A DNA stretch of 64,000 nt from CAZSHG01 sp964606695 [NCBI: uncultured bacterium] (lineage in GTDB: Bacteria; UBP14; UBA6098), in the NCBI GenBank assembly GCA_964606695.1, contig CAZSHG010000001.1:62001-126000 (forward strand). Reading direction: 5' to 3'. This document shows, piece after piece, positions 44,654 through 52,905 of the stretch. A program made the position numbers and the translations under genes. The notes below the pieces were generated by a model. It was not told the origin of the DNA. It saw only the letters and a list, made by a program, of their open reading frames with translations, and did no database searches. Position 1 is the stretch's first letter. Every line of letters starts with the position of its first letter.

Positions 44654-45817
44654 ATGGCTATCGATTTAATAAGATTACTTTCGAGCATGCCCGCCAAGAA
44701 GGCTTCCGACCTTCATGTCAGGACAGATATGCCGCCGGTTTATCGAATCAACGGCAAACTTTATCCCGCTGTAAAAGAGTTCGTCCAGGAAGTCGATATG
44801 GAGCGTTTTCTTACCCTCATGCTCAACGAGGAACAAAGGCAACGATACGATCAGGAATGGGAACTCGACCTGGCCTATTCCGTTCCGTCGGGTAGCAGAT
44901 TTCGCGTGAATATTTATAAAGAACGCGGCAACCCGGGGATAGCTTTGAGGTTGATAAACACAACAGTTCCTGATTTTGCTGGATTACATCTTCCAAAAGT
45001 CCTGGAAAAAATCGCCATGGAACCTCGCGGTTTGATATTGGTTACCGGCGTTACAGGATCGGGTAAATCCACCACGCTGGCGTCGATGATAGACTATGTC
45101 AATAAACATCGCGGGGTGCATATAATCACGATCGAGGATCCTATCGAATATATACATACCAACAACAAATCCATAATCGCTCAACGCGAAATCGGCAACG
45201 ATTGTCATTATTATGCGATGGGGCTCAAACAGGCGCTTCGACAGGATCCGGATATTATTCTTGTAGGCGAGATACGCGACGCCGACACAATGTCTATCGC
45301 TCTATCAGCCGCCGACACCGGCCACCTCGTTTTAAGCACGCTTCACACTCTGGACAGCGTCCAGACGATTTACAGAATACTATCCTTCTTCCCGCCACAC
45401 CAGCATCAGGAAATACGGCATCTTCTCGGAAGCACGCTTAAAGCTGTAATTTCACAACGTCTCATACCACGTAGCGATAAAGTGGGAAGATTACCCGCGG
45501 CGGAAATCATGATAGGAACTGGCGCGATCCGGGAATGTATCGCATCGGCGGAGAGAACGAGTGAAATACGCGATCTTATCACGGAAGGCGCGGCGCAATA
45601 TGGTATGCAGAGTTTCGACCAATCCTTGATGTGGTTCTATCAGAATAACGCTATTACGCTTGATACCGCCCTCGACAACGCGTCTAACCCGGACGATTTC
45701 CAGTTGAGAGTCGAGGGAATCGTGGGAGGTTCCGATCGCGGATGGAGAGAATTCGCACAGGGACAAAGCGAACTCGATGTCGAAACGCTTAAAAAGGACG
45801 CCGGAACAAACGCCTAA
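44654..45817 (+). CDS. pilT: PilT-like type IV pilus retraction ATPase
   Basis: A 387-residue secretion-superfamily ATPase. N-terminal domain with [22 protein letters not shown], Walker [11 protein letters not shown] (about 133-142), Asp box ITIEDPIEY, Walker B ILVGEIRD, and His box LVLSTLHT followed by the bacterial PilT segment. It powers pilus retraction and twitching. It is located between accB and accC with only 4 and 14 nt spacing, and no pilin or pil gene is nearby, so it must be expressed from a fatty-acid operon. Confidence 0.93.
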   Translation: MAIDLIRLLSSMPAKKASDLHVRTDMPPVYRINGKLYPAVKEFVQEVDMERFLTLMLNEEQRQRYDQEWELDLAYSVPSGSRFRVNIYKERGNPGIALRLINTTVPDFAGLHLPKVLEKIAMEPRGLILVTGVTGSGKSTTLASMIDYVNKHRGVHIITIEDPIEYIHTNNKSIIAQREIGNDCHYYAMGLKQALRQDPDIILVGEIRDADTMSIALSAADTGHLVLSTLHTLDSVQTIYRILSFFPPHQHQEIRHLLGSTLKAVISQRLIPRSDKVGRLPAAEIMIGTGAIRECIASAERTSEIRDLITEGAAQYGMQSFDQSLMWFYQNNAITLDTALDNASNPDDFQLRVEGIVGGSDRGWREFAQGQSELDVETLKKDAGTNA

Positions 45818-45831
45818 AGAACTGGAATCTT

Positions 45832-47184
45832 ATGCTAAAAAAAGTCCTTGTTGCTAATAGAGGTGAAATCGCCCTGAGGGTAATTCGGGCATGTCAGGAA
45901 CTGGGCAAGAAATCGGTCGCGGTCTATTCCACCGCCGATGAGGACACGTTTCCCGTCCTTCTCGCTGACGAGGCGATATGTATTGGCCCGCCACGTTCTA
46001 TCGAGAGTTATCTCGATCCGCGGAGAATCCTGTCCGCGGCGATTATCTCAAACTCCGATGCGATTCATCCCGGTTACGGTTTCCTGGCCGAAAACACCGA
46101 CTTCGCCGAGATGTGCGAATCGCATCATATAAAGTTCATCGGCCCAAGTTCCGATATGATCAGGAAGATGGGCGATAAAGCCGAGGCCAAGCGTATTATG
46201 AAAGAATCCGGGGTGCCTACGGTTCCCGGTTCGGAAGGTATTATCGAGGACCCCAAGGAAGCGCTAAAGGTTGCAAGCGACATCGGATATCCGGTGATAA
46301 TCAAGGCCACCGCGGGCGGCGGCGGCAAGGGGATGAGAATTGCGCTGAATAAAAAAGAGTTCAAATCCAGTTTCGATATGGCGCGAAACGAAGCGCAGAA
46401 CGCTTTTGGAAATCCGGGAGTGTATATCGAGAAATACGTGAAAAACCCCCGGCACATCGAGATACAACTTCTCGGTGACGGTAAAGGCAAGGTGATTCAT
46501 CTCGGCGAACGCGATTGTTCCATACAGCGTCGCCATCAGAAGCTAATCGAGGAATCGCCTTCTCCGGCGGTTACTCCGGAAATCCGTGCAGAAATCGGAG
46601 AACGCGCCACATTGGGAGCCGCTCAGATCAATTACGAGGGCGCGGGAACTGTCGAGTTCCTGCTGGATAAAGAGGGTAATTTTTATTTCATGGAGATGAA
46701 CACGCGAATTCAGGTCGAACATCCGGTTACTGAGATCGTTGTGGGACTGGATCTTGTCAAGGAACAGATACGTATCGCCGGCGGACGCGATTTACCATTA
46801 TCTCAGGAGGAAGTCGAAGTTCGCGGACACGCCATCGAATGCCGTATCAACGCGGAAGACCCATACCACGGCTTCGCGCCGCGTCCCGGCCTGATAACCG
46901 AATTCCATCCGCCCGGTGGTCCTGGAGTTCGAGTCGATACTCACGCATACGCCGGATACGCCATTCCACCCTACTACGATTCGATGATAGCCAAGCTTAT
47001 CTGTCACGGCCGCGATCGAGAAGAAGCTCTGGCCAGAATGACGCGTGCACTGGATGAGTTTATTATCGAGGGTGTTCCCACCACCATACCGTTTCATAAA
47101 CAGGTGATGCTCGACGAAAGATTTATATCGGGCAAGGTCGACACATCCTTTTTGGAGGATTTTAAATTAAACGGTATCCATTAA
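45832..47184 (+). CDS. accC: biotin carboxylase subunit of acetyl-CoA carboxylase
   Basis: A 450-residue ATP-grasp enzyme carboxylating the biotin of Acc[20 protein letters not shown] start, [14 protein letters not shown], the glycine-rich [12 protein letters not shown] lid, [17 protein letters not shown], and the catalytic [20 protein letters not shown] and [14 protein letters not shown] segments, all canonical. The protein ends soon after residue 445 as in AccC. Malonyl-CoA synthesis for lipids is the expected role, although propionyl-CoA carboxylase use cannot be excluded. Confidence 0.95.
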   Translation: MLKKVLVANRGEIALRVIRACQELGKKSVAVYSTADEDTFPVLLADEAICIGPPRSIESYLDPRRILSAAIISNSDAIHPGYGFLAENTDFAEMCESHHIKFIGPSSDMIRKMGDKAEAKRIMKESGVPTVPGSEGIIEDPKEALKVASDIGYPVIIKATAGGGGKGMRIALNKKEFKSSFDMARNEAQNAFGNPGVYIEKYVKNPRHIEIQLLGDGKGKVIHLGERDCSIQRRHQKLIEESPSPAVTPEIRAEIGERATLGAAQINYEGAGTVEFLLDKEGNFYFMEMNTRIQVEHPVTEIVVGLDLVKEQIRIAGGRDLPLSQEEVEVRGHAIECRINAEDPYHGFAPRPGLITEFHPPGGPGVRVDTHAYAGYAIPPYYDSMIAKLICHGRDREEALARMTRALDEFIIEGVPTTIPFHKQVMLDERFISGKVDTSFLEDFKLNGIH

Positions 47185-47213
47185 GGATATTTAATATTAT
47201 CAGGAGGAAAACT

Positions 47214-48329
47214 ATGTCTAAGAAAATCGCAGTATTACCAGGTGACGGCGTTGGCAATGACGTTATGGAAGCGGCGTTCATCGTTCTGGAAAAACTCAAC
47301 CCCGATGTCGAATACGAATGGGGCGATATCGGATGGGAATTCTGGAAAACCGAGGGCGATCCGCTACCCGACCGCACCGTAGAGTTACTCAAACGAACCG
47401 ACGCCTGCCTTTTCGGCGCGATAACATCCAAACCGAAGGAGGAATGTGAGGCGGAACTCGTGCCCGAACTTCAGGGCAAAGGAATGATCTATCGTTCGCC
47501 AATCGTGCGCTTGCGCCAGATTTTCGACCTGTATGTCAACTATCGCCCATGCAAGGCATACAAAAACAACCCGCTTATCTATAAGGACGGCTTAGATCTG
47601 CACGTGTTCCGGGAAAACACCGAGGGGCTTTATTCCGGCGTGGAATACCACCCGCTACCTGACGACCTTCGTGAATCGATGCGTAAACACAATAAAAACA
47701 TAGGCAAGTTCGACGATTTCGGCGGCGAGGATATCGCAGTATCCTGCAGAGTTTTCAGCCGCCAGGGTTGCCAGCGAATTGTTCGCGCGGCTTTTGAACT
47801 GGCGAAAGAAAAAGGCTACAAGACCGTTACCGTCGTGGAGAAGCCGAACGTCGTGCGCGAAACTTCCGGCCTGATGGTGCGCGAGGCGCGCAAAGTGGCT
47901 CAGGATTACCCCGGAATCGAGCTGTGGGAAACCAACGTCGATGCGATGTGCATGTGGCTGATTAAAAACCCGCTGGACTACAATGTCATTGTGACGAGCA
48001 ACATGTTCGGCGACATAGTGAGCGATCTTTGCGCACAGCTGGTCGGCGGCCTTGGTTTTGCGGCGTCCGGGAGCTCCGGCGAAGACTATGGGCTGTTCGA
48101 ACCGACCCACGGCAGCGCGCCGAAATACGCCGGGCAGTATAAGGTCAACCCAATCGCCATGTTGCTATCCACGCACCTGATGTTGGACTATATCGGCGAA
48201 AAGCAGATGAGCGCCGACCTGGAACGCGCGGTAGCCGAAGTGGTCGAGGAGGGCAAGTTCCGCACCTACGACCTCGGCGGCACCAGCTCGACATTGGAAG
48301 TCGCGAAAGCGGTGGCGGCGAAACTCTGA
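47214..48329 (+). CDS. isocitrate/isopropylmalate-family dehydrogenase
   Basis: A 371-residue NAD(P)-dependent beta-decarboxylating dehydrogenase. LPGDGVGNDVM near the start, the Arg-rich substrate site SPIVRLRQIFDLYVNYRPCKA, FRENTEGLYSGVEY, the catalytic Lys in VEKPNVVRETSGLM, the metal site NPLDYNVIVTSNMFGDIVSD and the cofactor site EPTHGSAPKYAGQYKVNP. RENTEGLYSG is shared by NAD-isocitrate and homoisocitrate/isopropylmalate members. The Asn-rich pattern favours NAD-isocitrate dehydrogenase, but proximity to leuCD keeps isopropylmalate or homoisocitrate possible. GGAGG precedes the ATG, and a terminator follows. Confidence 0.85.
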   Translation: MSKKIAVLPGDGVGNDVMEAAFIVLEKLNPDVEYEWGDIGWEFWKTEGDPLPDRTVELLKRTDACLFGAITSKPKEECEAELVPELQGKGMIYRSPIVRLRQIFDLYVNYRPCKAYKNNPLIYKDGLDLHVFRENTEGLYSGVEYHPLPDDLRESMRKHNKNIGKFDDFGGEDIAVSCRVFSRQGCQRIVRAAFELAKEKGYKTVTVVEKPNVVRETSGLMVREARKVAQDYPGIELWETNVDAMCMWLIKNPLDYNVIVTSNMFGDIVSDLCAQLVGGLGFAASGSSGEDYGLFEPTHGSAPKYAGQYKVNPIAMLLSTHLMLDYIGEKQMSADLERAVAEVVEEGKFRTYDLGGTSSTLEVAKAVAAKL

Positions 48330-48362
48330 TTTGAGAGTTGAGAGTGTTGAGTTGAGAATTGA

Positions 48363-48389
48363 GGGCGGCTGTGGAAGGCCGCCCTTTTT
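48363..48389 (+). terminator. Rho-independent terminator after the dehydrogenase gene
   Basis: GGGCGGC-TGTGGAAG-GCCGCCC followed by TTTTT. It ends the accB-pilT-accC-dehydrogenase run. Confidence 0.9.
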
Positions 48390-48395
48390 AAATCC

Positions 48396-48703
48396 CTGCA
48401 ATTCGCCTCTGTCACGAGGATTACGACAGATCCTGAATCCTCCCGCCAGAGGCTTAGCTGACCTGCAGAACGGCGTTAGACGCGCTATTAGATGAAACGT
48501 TCGCACCGCGCAACCGGTTGTCACAGTTCTTGCTGATGATTTTAGTAGAATTTCCCGGCATTTTCAAAGGGCAAGAACTGCGCCAACCTGCGACCGGGCG
48601 CTGTCACGCTGTTTGCTACGTTTTATCTCAATTGATAAGCTTTCACCTAGATACAAACATCGCGCCAGCGCCCTTGAAAGTATTTTGCGGCGACGTTAGC
48701 CGC
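48396..48703. ncRNA. candidate structured RNA (unidentified)
   Basis: In the 440-bp gap between the terminator and the next gene the sequence is dense in long-range complementarity: CTGCA/TGCAG (48396-48400 with 48464-48468), GCCTCTG/CAGAGGC (48405-48411, 48447-48453), GAGGATT/AATCCTC (48416-48422, 48436-48442), CAGTTCTTGC/GCAAGAACTG (48524-48533, 48571-48580), GGGCGCTG/CAGCGCCC (48596-48603, 48666-48673) enclosing TGTTTG/CAAACA (48610-48615, 48654-48659) and TTATC/GATAA, and GCGGC/GCCGC (48687-48691, 48699-48703). These are nested and compatible, like an RNA with three domains. I looked for RNase P, SRP, 6S and riboswitch landmarks and found none. Strand is undecided. Confidence 0.5.
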
Positions 48704-48828
48704 CTCGCGCTACGGCCCTATGACAGACCACCCGCTTGGCTTTACGGAAAACATAAAAATAATCCTTTGACATACCCCCTATGCCATTTCATATTATATA
48801 AATGTGAATTCTACATATGGGAGTTAAA

Positions 48829-48957
48829 ATGAAAAAAGTGTTCCTTTGTTTGATCTTTGCCGCCGTTGCTATTTACGGCGCGACTATTTTCGGGCCGGTT
48901 TCGTATTATCGCACGACCGGCTCGCCGGACACCTACGACACAAGTTTTGCGGCTTTC
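48829..48957 (+). pseudogene. 5' fragment of an exported protein gene, cut by repeat
   Basis: A GGAG site and ATG 48829 open a typical signal peptide (KKVFLCLIFAAVAIYGATIFG) and about 20 residues of mature sequence (PVSYYRTTGSPDTYDTSF). Homology-like sequence stops exactly where the 199-bp repeat begins; the frame then runs through repeat DNA to a stop at 49074. TTGACA about 65 bp upstream with CATATT after 17 nt could be its promoter. It is the remnant of a secreted-protein gene destroyed by the rearrangement at tmRNA. Confidence 0.65.
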
Positions 48958-49156
48958 TTTTCTCGTCGCATAGCTCCAGCTGTGCGACGGTATTGCGCTC
49001 GAAGCTTTGCTTCGATAAGGGAAAATGAAGCGGAGCTTCAAATACAAGGACGTTACACAGCTCCAGCTGTGTAACGAGCAGGGTAAAACCGCTCCCTTCA
49101 GGGTGCGGTTATTAGTAATATGGTGGAGGCGGGGGGAATCGAACCCCCGTCCGATG
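48958..49156 (+). repeat. 199-bp direct repeat, left copy (contains tmRNA 3' end fragment)
   Basis: Identical base for base to 49639-49837 as far as I can compare by eye. It begins with hairpins CGTCGCA/TGCGACG (48964-48989), a CGAAGC/GCTTCG hairpin, a perfect 12-bp-arm palindrome centred on CC (49051-49076; CGTTACACAGCT) and an AACCGC/GCGGTT hairpin, and ends with 36 bp (49121-49156) equal to the last 36 nt of tmRNA on the minus strand (T arm, acceptor, CCA). The 36-bp piece cannot form a functional tmRNA. Confidence 0.93.
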
Positions 49157-49163
49157 TGCGTGA

Positions 49164-49424
49164 TTAACTATAGACAAGCGGCGTGTTGCTCGTGTCCTCT
49201 ATTGAGTTCAGGTCGAGGTCGATGTCGAGTTGCGGCCAATAGAGGTGGAAGCCGTGGAGAAGCTGGACATCGAGGACGTCGGCGACTCTGGCTTCCCTGA
49301 ACCAGGGGAAATTAGAGTATGGCAGGAAATATTCCTTATCGTTGGCGAAAAGCCATATACCGTGGATGTCTATATTGAGGACTTCAACGGCGGAAGTGCT
49401 TTTGCCAGGCGTTTCTAATTTCAT
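49164..49424 (-). CDS. DUF2442-family protein (toxin-antitoxin-like)
   Basis: An 86-residue protein. The segment VEVLNIDIHGIWLFANDKEYFLPYSNFPWFREARVADVLDVQ matches the DUF2442 pattern (I-W-L-x-V-D-G-x-E-x-L/F, F-P-W-F-x-x-A). The family is small, cytoplasmic and usually encoded beside DUF4160 in putative toxin-antitoxin pairs. The start overlaps the DUF4160 gene by 41 bp, and the stop lies 8 bp inside the border of the left repeat. It is carried in the inserted unit next to tmRNA. Confidence 0.85.
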   Translation of the reverse strand: MKLETPGKSTSAVEVLNIDIHGIWLFANDKEYFLPYSNFPWFREARVADVLDVQLLHGFHLYWPQLDIDLDLNSIEDTSNTPLVYS

Positions 49425-49623
49425 CTCTGTGCTCCTCTACGACTTGTAGCAAATCATTGAGTTGTGTTTGAGAAAGTCCCCAGTTTTTAGCCAATGTAAC
49501 TTCAGGCTCAACCCAGAACTTAGCTTCTCCATCACCCGAATAGACATGGACATGCATTCTATCCTCTTCTCGTGAAAAGAAATAGAAACGATATCCTTTG
49601 TATCTAAATACCGTCGGGCTCAT
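49384..49623 (-). CDS. DUF4160-family protein (toxin-antitoxin-like)
   Basis: A 79-residue protein with the DUF4160 features SPTVFRYKGYRFYFFSREEDRMHVHV and EAKFWVEPEV, followed by LAKNWGLSQTQLNDLLQVVEEHRDEI. Paired with DUF2442 in many bacterial mobile regions; the biochemical role is not established. ATG 49623 is 15 bp from the right 199-bp repeat, so the pair fills almost all of the unique part of the insertion. Confidence 0.88.
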   Translation of the reverse strand: MSPTVFRYKGYRFYFFSREEDRMHVHVYSGDGEAKFWVEPEVTLAKNWGLSQTQLNDLLQVVEEHRDEIRNAWQKHFRR

Positions 49624-49638
49624 GGCAGAATTAAATTT

Positions 49639-49837
49639 TTTTCTCGTCGCATAGCTCCAGCTGTGCGACGGTATTGCGCTCGAAGCTTTGCTTCGATAAG
49701 GGAAAATGAAGCGGAGCTTCAAATACAAGGACGTTACACAGCTCCAGCTGTGTAACGAGCAGGGTAAAACCGCTCCCTTCAGGGTGCGGTTATTAGTAAT
49801 ATGGTGGAGGCGGGGGGAATCGAACCCCCGTCCGATG
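49639..49837 (+). repeat. 199-bp direct repeat, right copy (overlaps tmRNA 3' end)
   Basis: Offset of 681 bp from the left copy. Its last 36 bp are the true 3' end of the tmRNA gene; the first 163 bp are the hairpin cluster downstream of tmRNA. The two copies border a 482-bp unique segment with the DUF4160/DUF2442 genes. Confidence 0.93.
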
Positions 49838-50160
49838 ATAGCTCCCCGCATCCGTCTACGTGCGTAGTGCAGAGTTGGAGATTTGCCCTCATATTAGCAC
49901 TGCACGCACTGTATGAGGACTATCGCCGAATGATAGCACACGATCTCGACCGACGAGCTCTCGATCGCTGCGCTCCATTTTGCGGCGCCCTGTCGAGGCG
50001 TTAAGAGCATCACTCCTCGGAGGACGTGGCCAGCTTTATTTAAGCAGCCATTGCGTAATTATAGTCCGCATTTCTTGCGGTTCGAGGTTTTTCCAAGGTT
50101 CCTCGAAACTCGGCACGCGAGACCCGGTCCGCTTATCACCGTCGAATCCTGTTCGCCCCC
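49802..50160 (-). ncRNA. ssrA: tmRNA
   Basis: A 359-nt tmRNA. The 5' end GGGGGCGAACAGGATTCGACGG and the 3' end TTCGATTCCCCCCGCCTCCACCA form the tRNA-like acceptor (GGGGGCG with CGCCTCC, one G-U pair) and T arm, with CCA encoded. The tag reading frame (50069-50040) is GCG GAC TAT AAT TAC GCA ATG GCT GCT TAA, giving ADYNYAMAA after the charged alanine; the AMAA end resembles the protease-recognised ALAA. Pseudoknot arms with GC-rich complementarity flank the tag. It rescues stalled ribosomes. The 3' end is a common integration site for mobile DNA, and here it is duplicated. Confidence 0.97.
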
Positions 50161-50247
50161 AAATTGTCAAACAACAATAACCCCGACGATCCCTCGCCAG
50201 GGTTATAATATAAGCATTTTCAGCGATTTGTCAAGCCGTTGTGAGAA

Positions 50248-50829
50248 TTAAAATTTCTCGCAGAGAATCTGGTAGTATTTCGTCGGATGGCTACATGACG
50301 GGCATTTCGCGGGCGGTTTTTTGCCTTTGTGGATATAGCCGCACACGGAGCATTTCCATTCGACTTCGGTTTCTTTCTCGTGTAGCGTGCCCTTCTCGAC
50401 CTGTTCCAGAAGTGCCTTGTAGCGTGCTTCGTGGTGTTCTTCGACTGCGGATATGGCGCGGATTCTGGCGGCCATTGCCGGGAATCCTTCTTCCTCGGCG
50501 TCGTCGGCGAATTTTGGGTAGAGCACGGTGTGTTCTTCGTTTTCGCCTTCGATTGCCGCACGGAGGTTGGTTACCGTATCACCGATTACTGTCGGGACAT
50601 CGGCCTCAATTTTAATCATATCGAAACCGCATCCTTTTTCTTTTAGTTCGTCCAGCATGCGGAAGAACCATTTGGCGTGTTCCCGCTCGTTTTCGGCGGT
50701 TTCCAGGAAAATATCGGCTATCTGAGGATAATCGTCTTTTACCGCCTGTTTGGCATACATGGTGTAGCGGTTTCGCGCCTGGCTTTCGCCCACGAAGGCC
50801 ATTGCGAGATTCTTTTTCGTTTTTTCCAT
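50248..50829 (-). CDS. rbr: rubrerythrin with rubredoxin domain
   Basis: A 193-residue peroxide-reducing diiron protein. The four-helix part has AFVGESQARNRYTMYA, ENEREHAKWF, EGENEEHTVLYPKFADDAEEEGF and AVEEHHEARY carrying the Glu/His ligands. The C-terminus is a rubredoxin-like iron site with CSVCGY and CPSC. ATG 50829 follows AAAGGG; the frame is open upstream but without a site. A second, full-length rubrerythrin in addition to the short one at 14.6 kb. It is transcribed on its own. Confidence 0.94.
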   Translation of the reverse strand: MEKTKKNLAMAFVGESQARNRYTMYAKQAVKDDYPQIADIFLETAENEREHAKWFFRMLDELKEKGCGFDMIKIEADVPTVIGDTVTNLRAAIEGENEEHTVLYPKFADDAEEEGFPAMAARIRAISAVEEHHEARYKALLEQVEKGTLHEKETEVEWKCSVCGYIHKGKKPPAKCPSCSHPTKYYQILCEKF

Positions 50830-50869
50830 TTTTACCCTTTCGTTCATTTTTTTCAATCGGACTTATATC

Positions 50870-51598
50870 TTATCGATAATAAATTGCATTTGCAAGGTCG
50901 ATTTTAAAAGAATAGTCCCGACTGCCGTCGGGTAGGTCGGTGACGGAGAATGTGCACGCGCGGACGTTCAGGTTGGCGGATGGCGATGGCGTCCGGGAAT
51001 CGCAGTTCATGTAGGTGGAATACATCACCGTGGGCGTGGGGACGTAGTAAAAAAGGAACCCGGCGATAACGAGGGCGTCGGTCCAGAAATCGTGGTCGAG
51101 TTGATATCCGAGGATCATCAGGCCGATGCCGAGGGCGTTGCATGTGGCTTCGGTGATCAGACCGGATTCGAGGAGCCTGTCGTAGTTGGCGTTTGGATCG
51201 TCCATGTGAATATTGTGCGCGACGATTTTCGGGGCGAAGAGGGAAAGGCCGTAAGCTGTCGCTATGCCGCCATAGAGAATGACGTTCGAGATCGCGTATT
51301 GTAGGTTCGCTTCCGCGTCGTTGCCCAGGAGGTCGGCGAAGATGCCGCCTATCGAATAACCGGTGGCGAAACCCACCGCGGAAACGCCAAGCGCGACACA
51401 GGCGGTTTTGTAAATTGTGTAATAACCGTAGGACTGCCAGGCCGCACTGCCGGAGGAGAGTCTGGAATCGTCGAACTCTCCTCCGCTTTTTGGCAGATAA
51501 TCGAGGGAACGGTCTTCGATTTCGAGGGACAGGCGAACCTCACCGAAAACTGTAGCAAGCAGAATCAGGAGAAATGATATTATGGTTATCATTTTCAT
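50870..51598 (-). CDS. exported or membrane protein of unknown function
   Basis: A 242-residue protein. Signal peptide 1-19, a polar segment, then three to four hydrophobic stretches (about 62-90, 102-122, 150-185) separated by acidic loops such as GNDAEANLQ and MDDPNANYDRLL. The end (SVTDLPDGSRDYSFKIDLANAIYYR) is beta-like. I recognise no family. Comparable proteins with alternating hydrophobic stretches, sometimes encoded near surface proteins, are frequent in FCB genomes. Two ATG codons (51598 and 51592) are close; no ribosome site is clear. Confidence 0.6.
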   Translation of the reverse strand: MKMITIISFLLILLATVFGEVRLSLEIEDRSLDYLPKSGGEFDDSRLSSGSAAWQSYGYYTIYKTACVALGVSAVGFATGYSIGGIFADLLGNDAEANLQYAISNVILYGGIATAYGLSLFAPKIVAHNIHMDDPNANYDRLLESGLITEATCNALGIGLMILGYQLDHDFWTDALVIAGFLFYYVPTPTVMYSTYMNCDSRTPSPSANLNVRACTFSVTDLPDGSRDYSFKIDLANAIYYR

Positions 51599-51721
51599 TT
51601 TGCGTCATCTCAATTTATTGTCGGGCGACGGATTTCAAAGCGAAATCGGAGTTTTAGGAAAAAGTATTGTCGAATGCGTTTGTCTTTTTTATATTTAAGC
51701 CGAATTTGAGTTAGGAGAATT

Positions 51722-52216
51722 ATGGAACGCAAGGCGTTATATCCTGGAAGTTTCGATCCGATAACCAACGGCCACCTGGACATAATCGTTCGGGCGCTTG
51801 AGATCTTCGACCGGCTCGTTATCGGAGTCGGGGTGAATATCGATAAGAAACCTTCCTTTTCGACCGAAGAGCGTCTCGAAATGATAAAGGAGACCACACG
51901 AGAGCTGGAACGCGTCGATGTGGTCGCATACAGCGGACTAACCGCGAAATTCGCCGAACAGATCGGCGCGGTGGCCCTCATACGCGGCCTTCGTGCGGTA
52001 TCTGATTTCGAATACGAATTTCAGATGACATTGGCCAACCGCCAGCTTTTCCCTAAGGGCGAGACGGTTTTTCTTATGCCGAGTCTGGCCAATGTCTATC
52101 TCAACTCTTCGATGGTGAAGGATATCGCACGGCTGGGCGGGGATATCAAACATTTCGTGCCGGAATCGGTGGCGAAAAAGCTTATGGAGAAGCTTGCGAA
52201 AATGGAATCCGAATGA
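51722..52216 (+). CDS. coaD: phosphopantetheine adenylyltransferase
   Basis: Transfers AMP from ATP to 4'-phosphopantetheine in coenzyme A synthesis. The 164-residue protein has the nucleotidyltransferase motif YPGSFDPITNGHLDI (7-21), the substrate loop LIRGLRAVSDFEYEFQM and the C-terminal SSMVKDIARLGGD. An AGGAG site precedes ATG. It overlaps the following hydrolase gene by 4 bp. Confidence 0.96.
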   Translation: MERKALYPGSFDPITNGHLDIIVRALEIFDRLVIGVGVNIDKKPSFSTEERLEMIKETTRELERVDVVAYSGLTAKFAEQIGAVALIRGLRAVSDFEYEFQMTLANRQLFPKGETVFLMPSLANVYLNSSMVKDIARLGGDIKHFVPESVAKKLMEKLAKMESE

Positions 52217-52890
52217 CAGCTAGGTGCCGATATATAGCGCTTCTGTTTCTTGTCATGGTTGTTGCGTCTTTCGCGCAATGGCAGGCAGATGAAATTCCCG
52301 ACGGCGTATATTGCGACACCGACAGCGACTGTTTTCTTCTTCCCGGCGCGCCGCTGGAAAAGCCGGTTCCCGCGTTGATTTATCTATCGTGCACCGGCGG
52401 TAAGCCCCGGGATATCGATTCGATGCGTGCCGTTTTCGACGAACTGGGATGGGCGATAGCGACATGCGGCAAATCTCGCAACCACCGAGCGGGCAATCTG
52501 AACGAGGAGGATATTCTCCGCCTTGAAGCCAAACTCGAACGCACCGGTCAAATCGATAAGAATCATATTTATATGTTCGGTTTCAGCGGGCAGGGCGCGC
52601 AGGCGCTCGGGACGGCGCTTCGACATCCGAATCGCTTTGCGGGCGCTATTACCGATTGTGCTCATACCGGAAGTATCACATATTTTGACCCGAAGGCTTC
52701 GGCAAAACAGGCCTTTTACTTAATCTCAAAAACCGGGGATTGGAACCTCGAACATAACGAAAGCCTTCATAAAGTATTAAGGGAATATGGTATCCGTGAT
52801 ACGCTTATAATCGAGGAGGGCGAACACGGCATCGGTCCGGCGTCCGAAGTGTATCTTGGGTGTTTATGGTTAAACGAGGAAATCAACTAA
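52213..52890 (+). CDS. secreted alpha/beta hydrolase (esterase-like)
   Basis: A 225-residue exported enzyme (signal peptide about 1-22). The alpha/beta-hydrolase fold is indicated by a strand VPALIYLSCTGGK, the nucleophile elbow GFSGQGAQ (Ser near residue 118), an acidic residue after a strand (ISKTGDWN) and a late His (EEGEHGIGP). The arrangement resembles dienelactone-hydrolase or esterase D-like enzymes. Substrate unknown. It overlaps coaD by 4 bp but is unlikely to share its pathway. Confidence 0.72.
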   Translation: MTARCRYIALLFLVMVVASFAQWQADEIPDGVYCDTDSDCFLLPGAPLEKPVPALIYLSCTGGKPRDIDSMRAVFDELGWAIATCGKSRNHRAGNLNEEDILRLEAKLERTGQIDKNHIYMFGFSGQGAQALGTALRHPNRFAGAITDCAHTGSITYFDPKASAKQAFYLISKTGDWNLEHNESLHKVLREYGIRDTLIIEEGEHGIGPASEVYLGCLWLNEEIN

Positions 52891-52905
52891 CACTAGGGGA
52901 GAATT

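Noticed and set aside
48518-48832. Open frame of 104 codons inside the structured region
   Set aside because: It lies across the paired stems, has no ribosome binding site, an odd amino-acid composition and runs past the promoter of the next gene. Stems explain the region better than coding.
49121-49156. Second tRNA/tmRNA-like 3' end
   Set aside because: Only T arm and acceptor half are present; no matching 5' half exists to its right, so it is a copied fragment and not an RNA gene.
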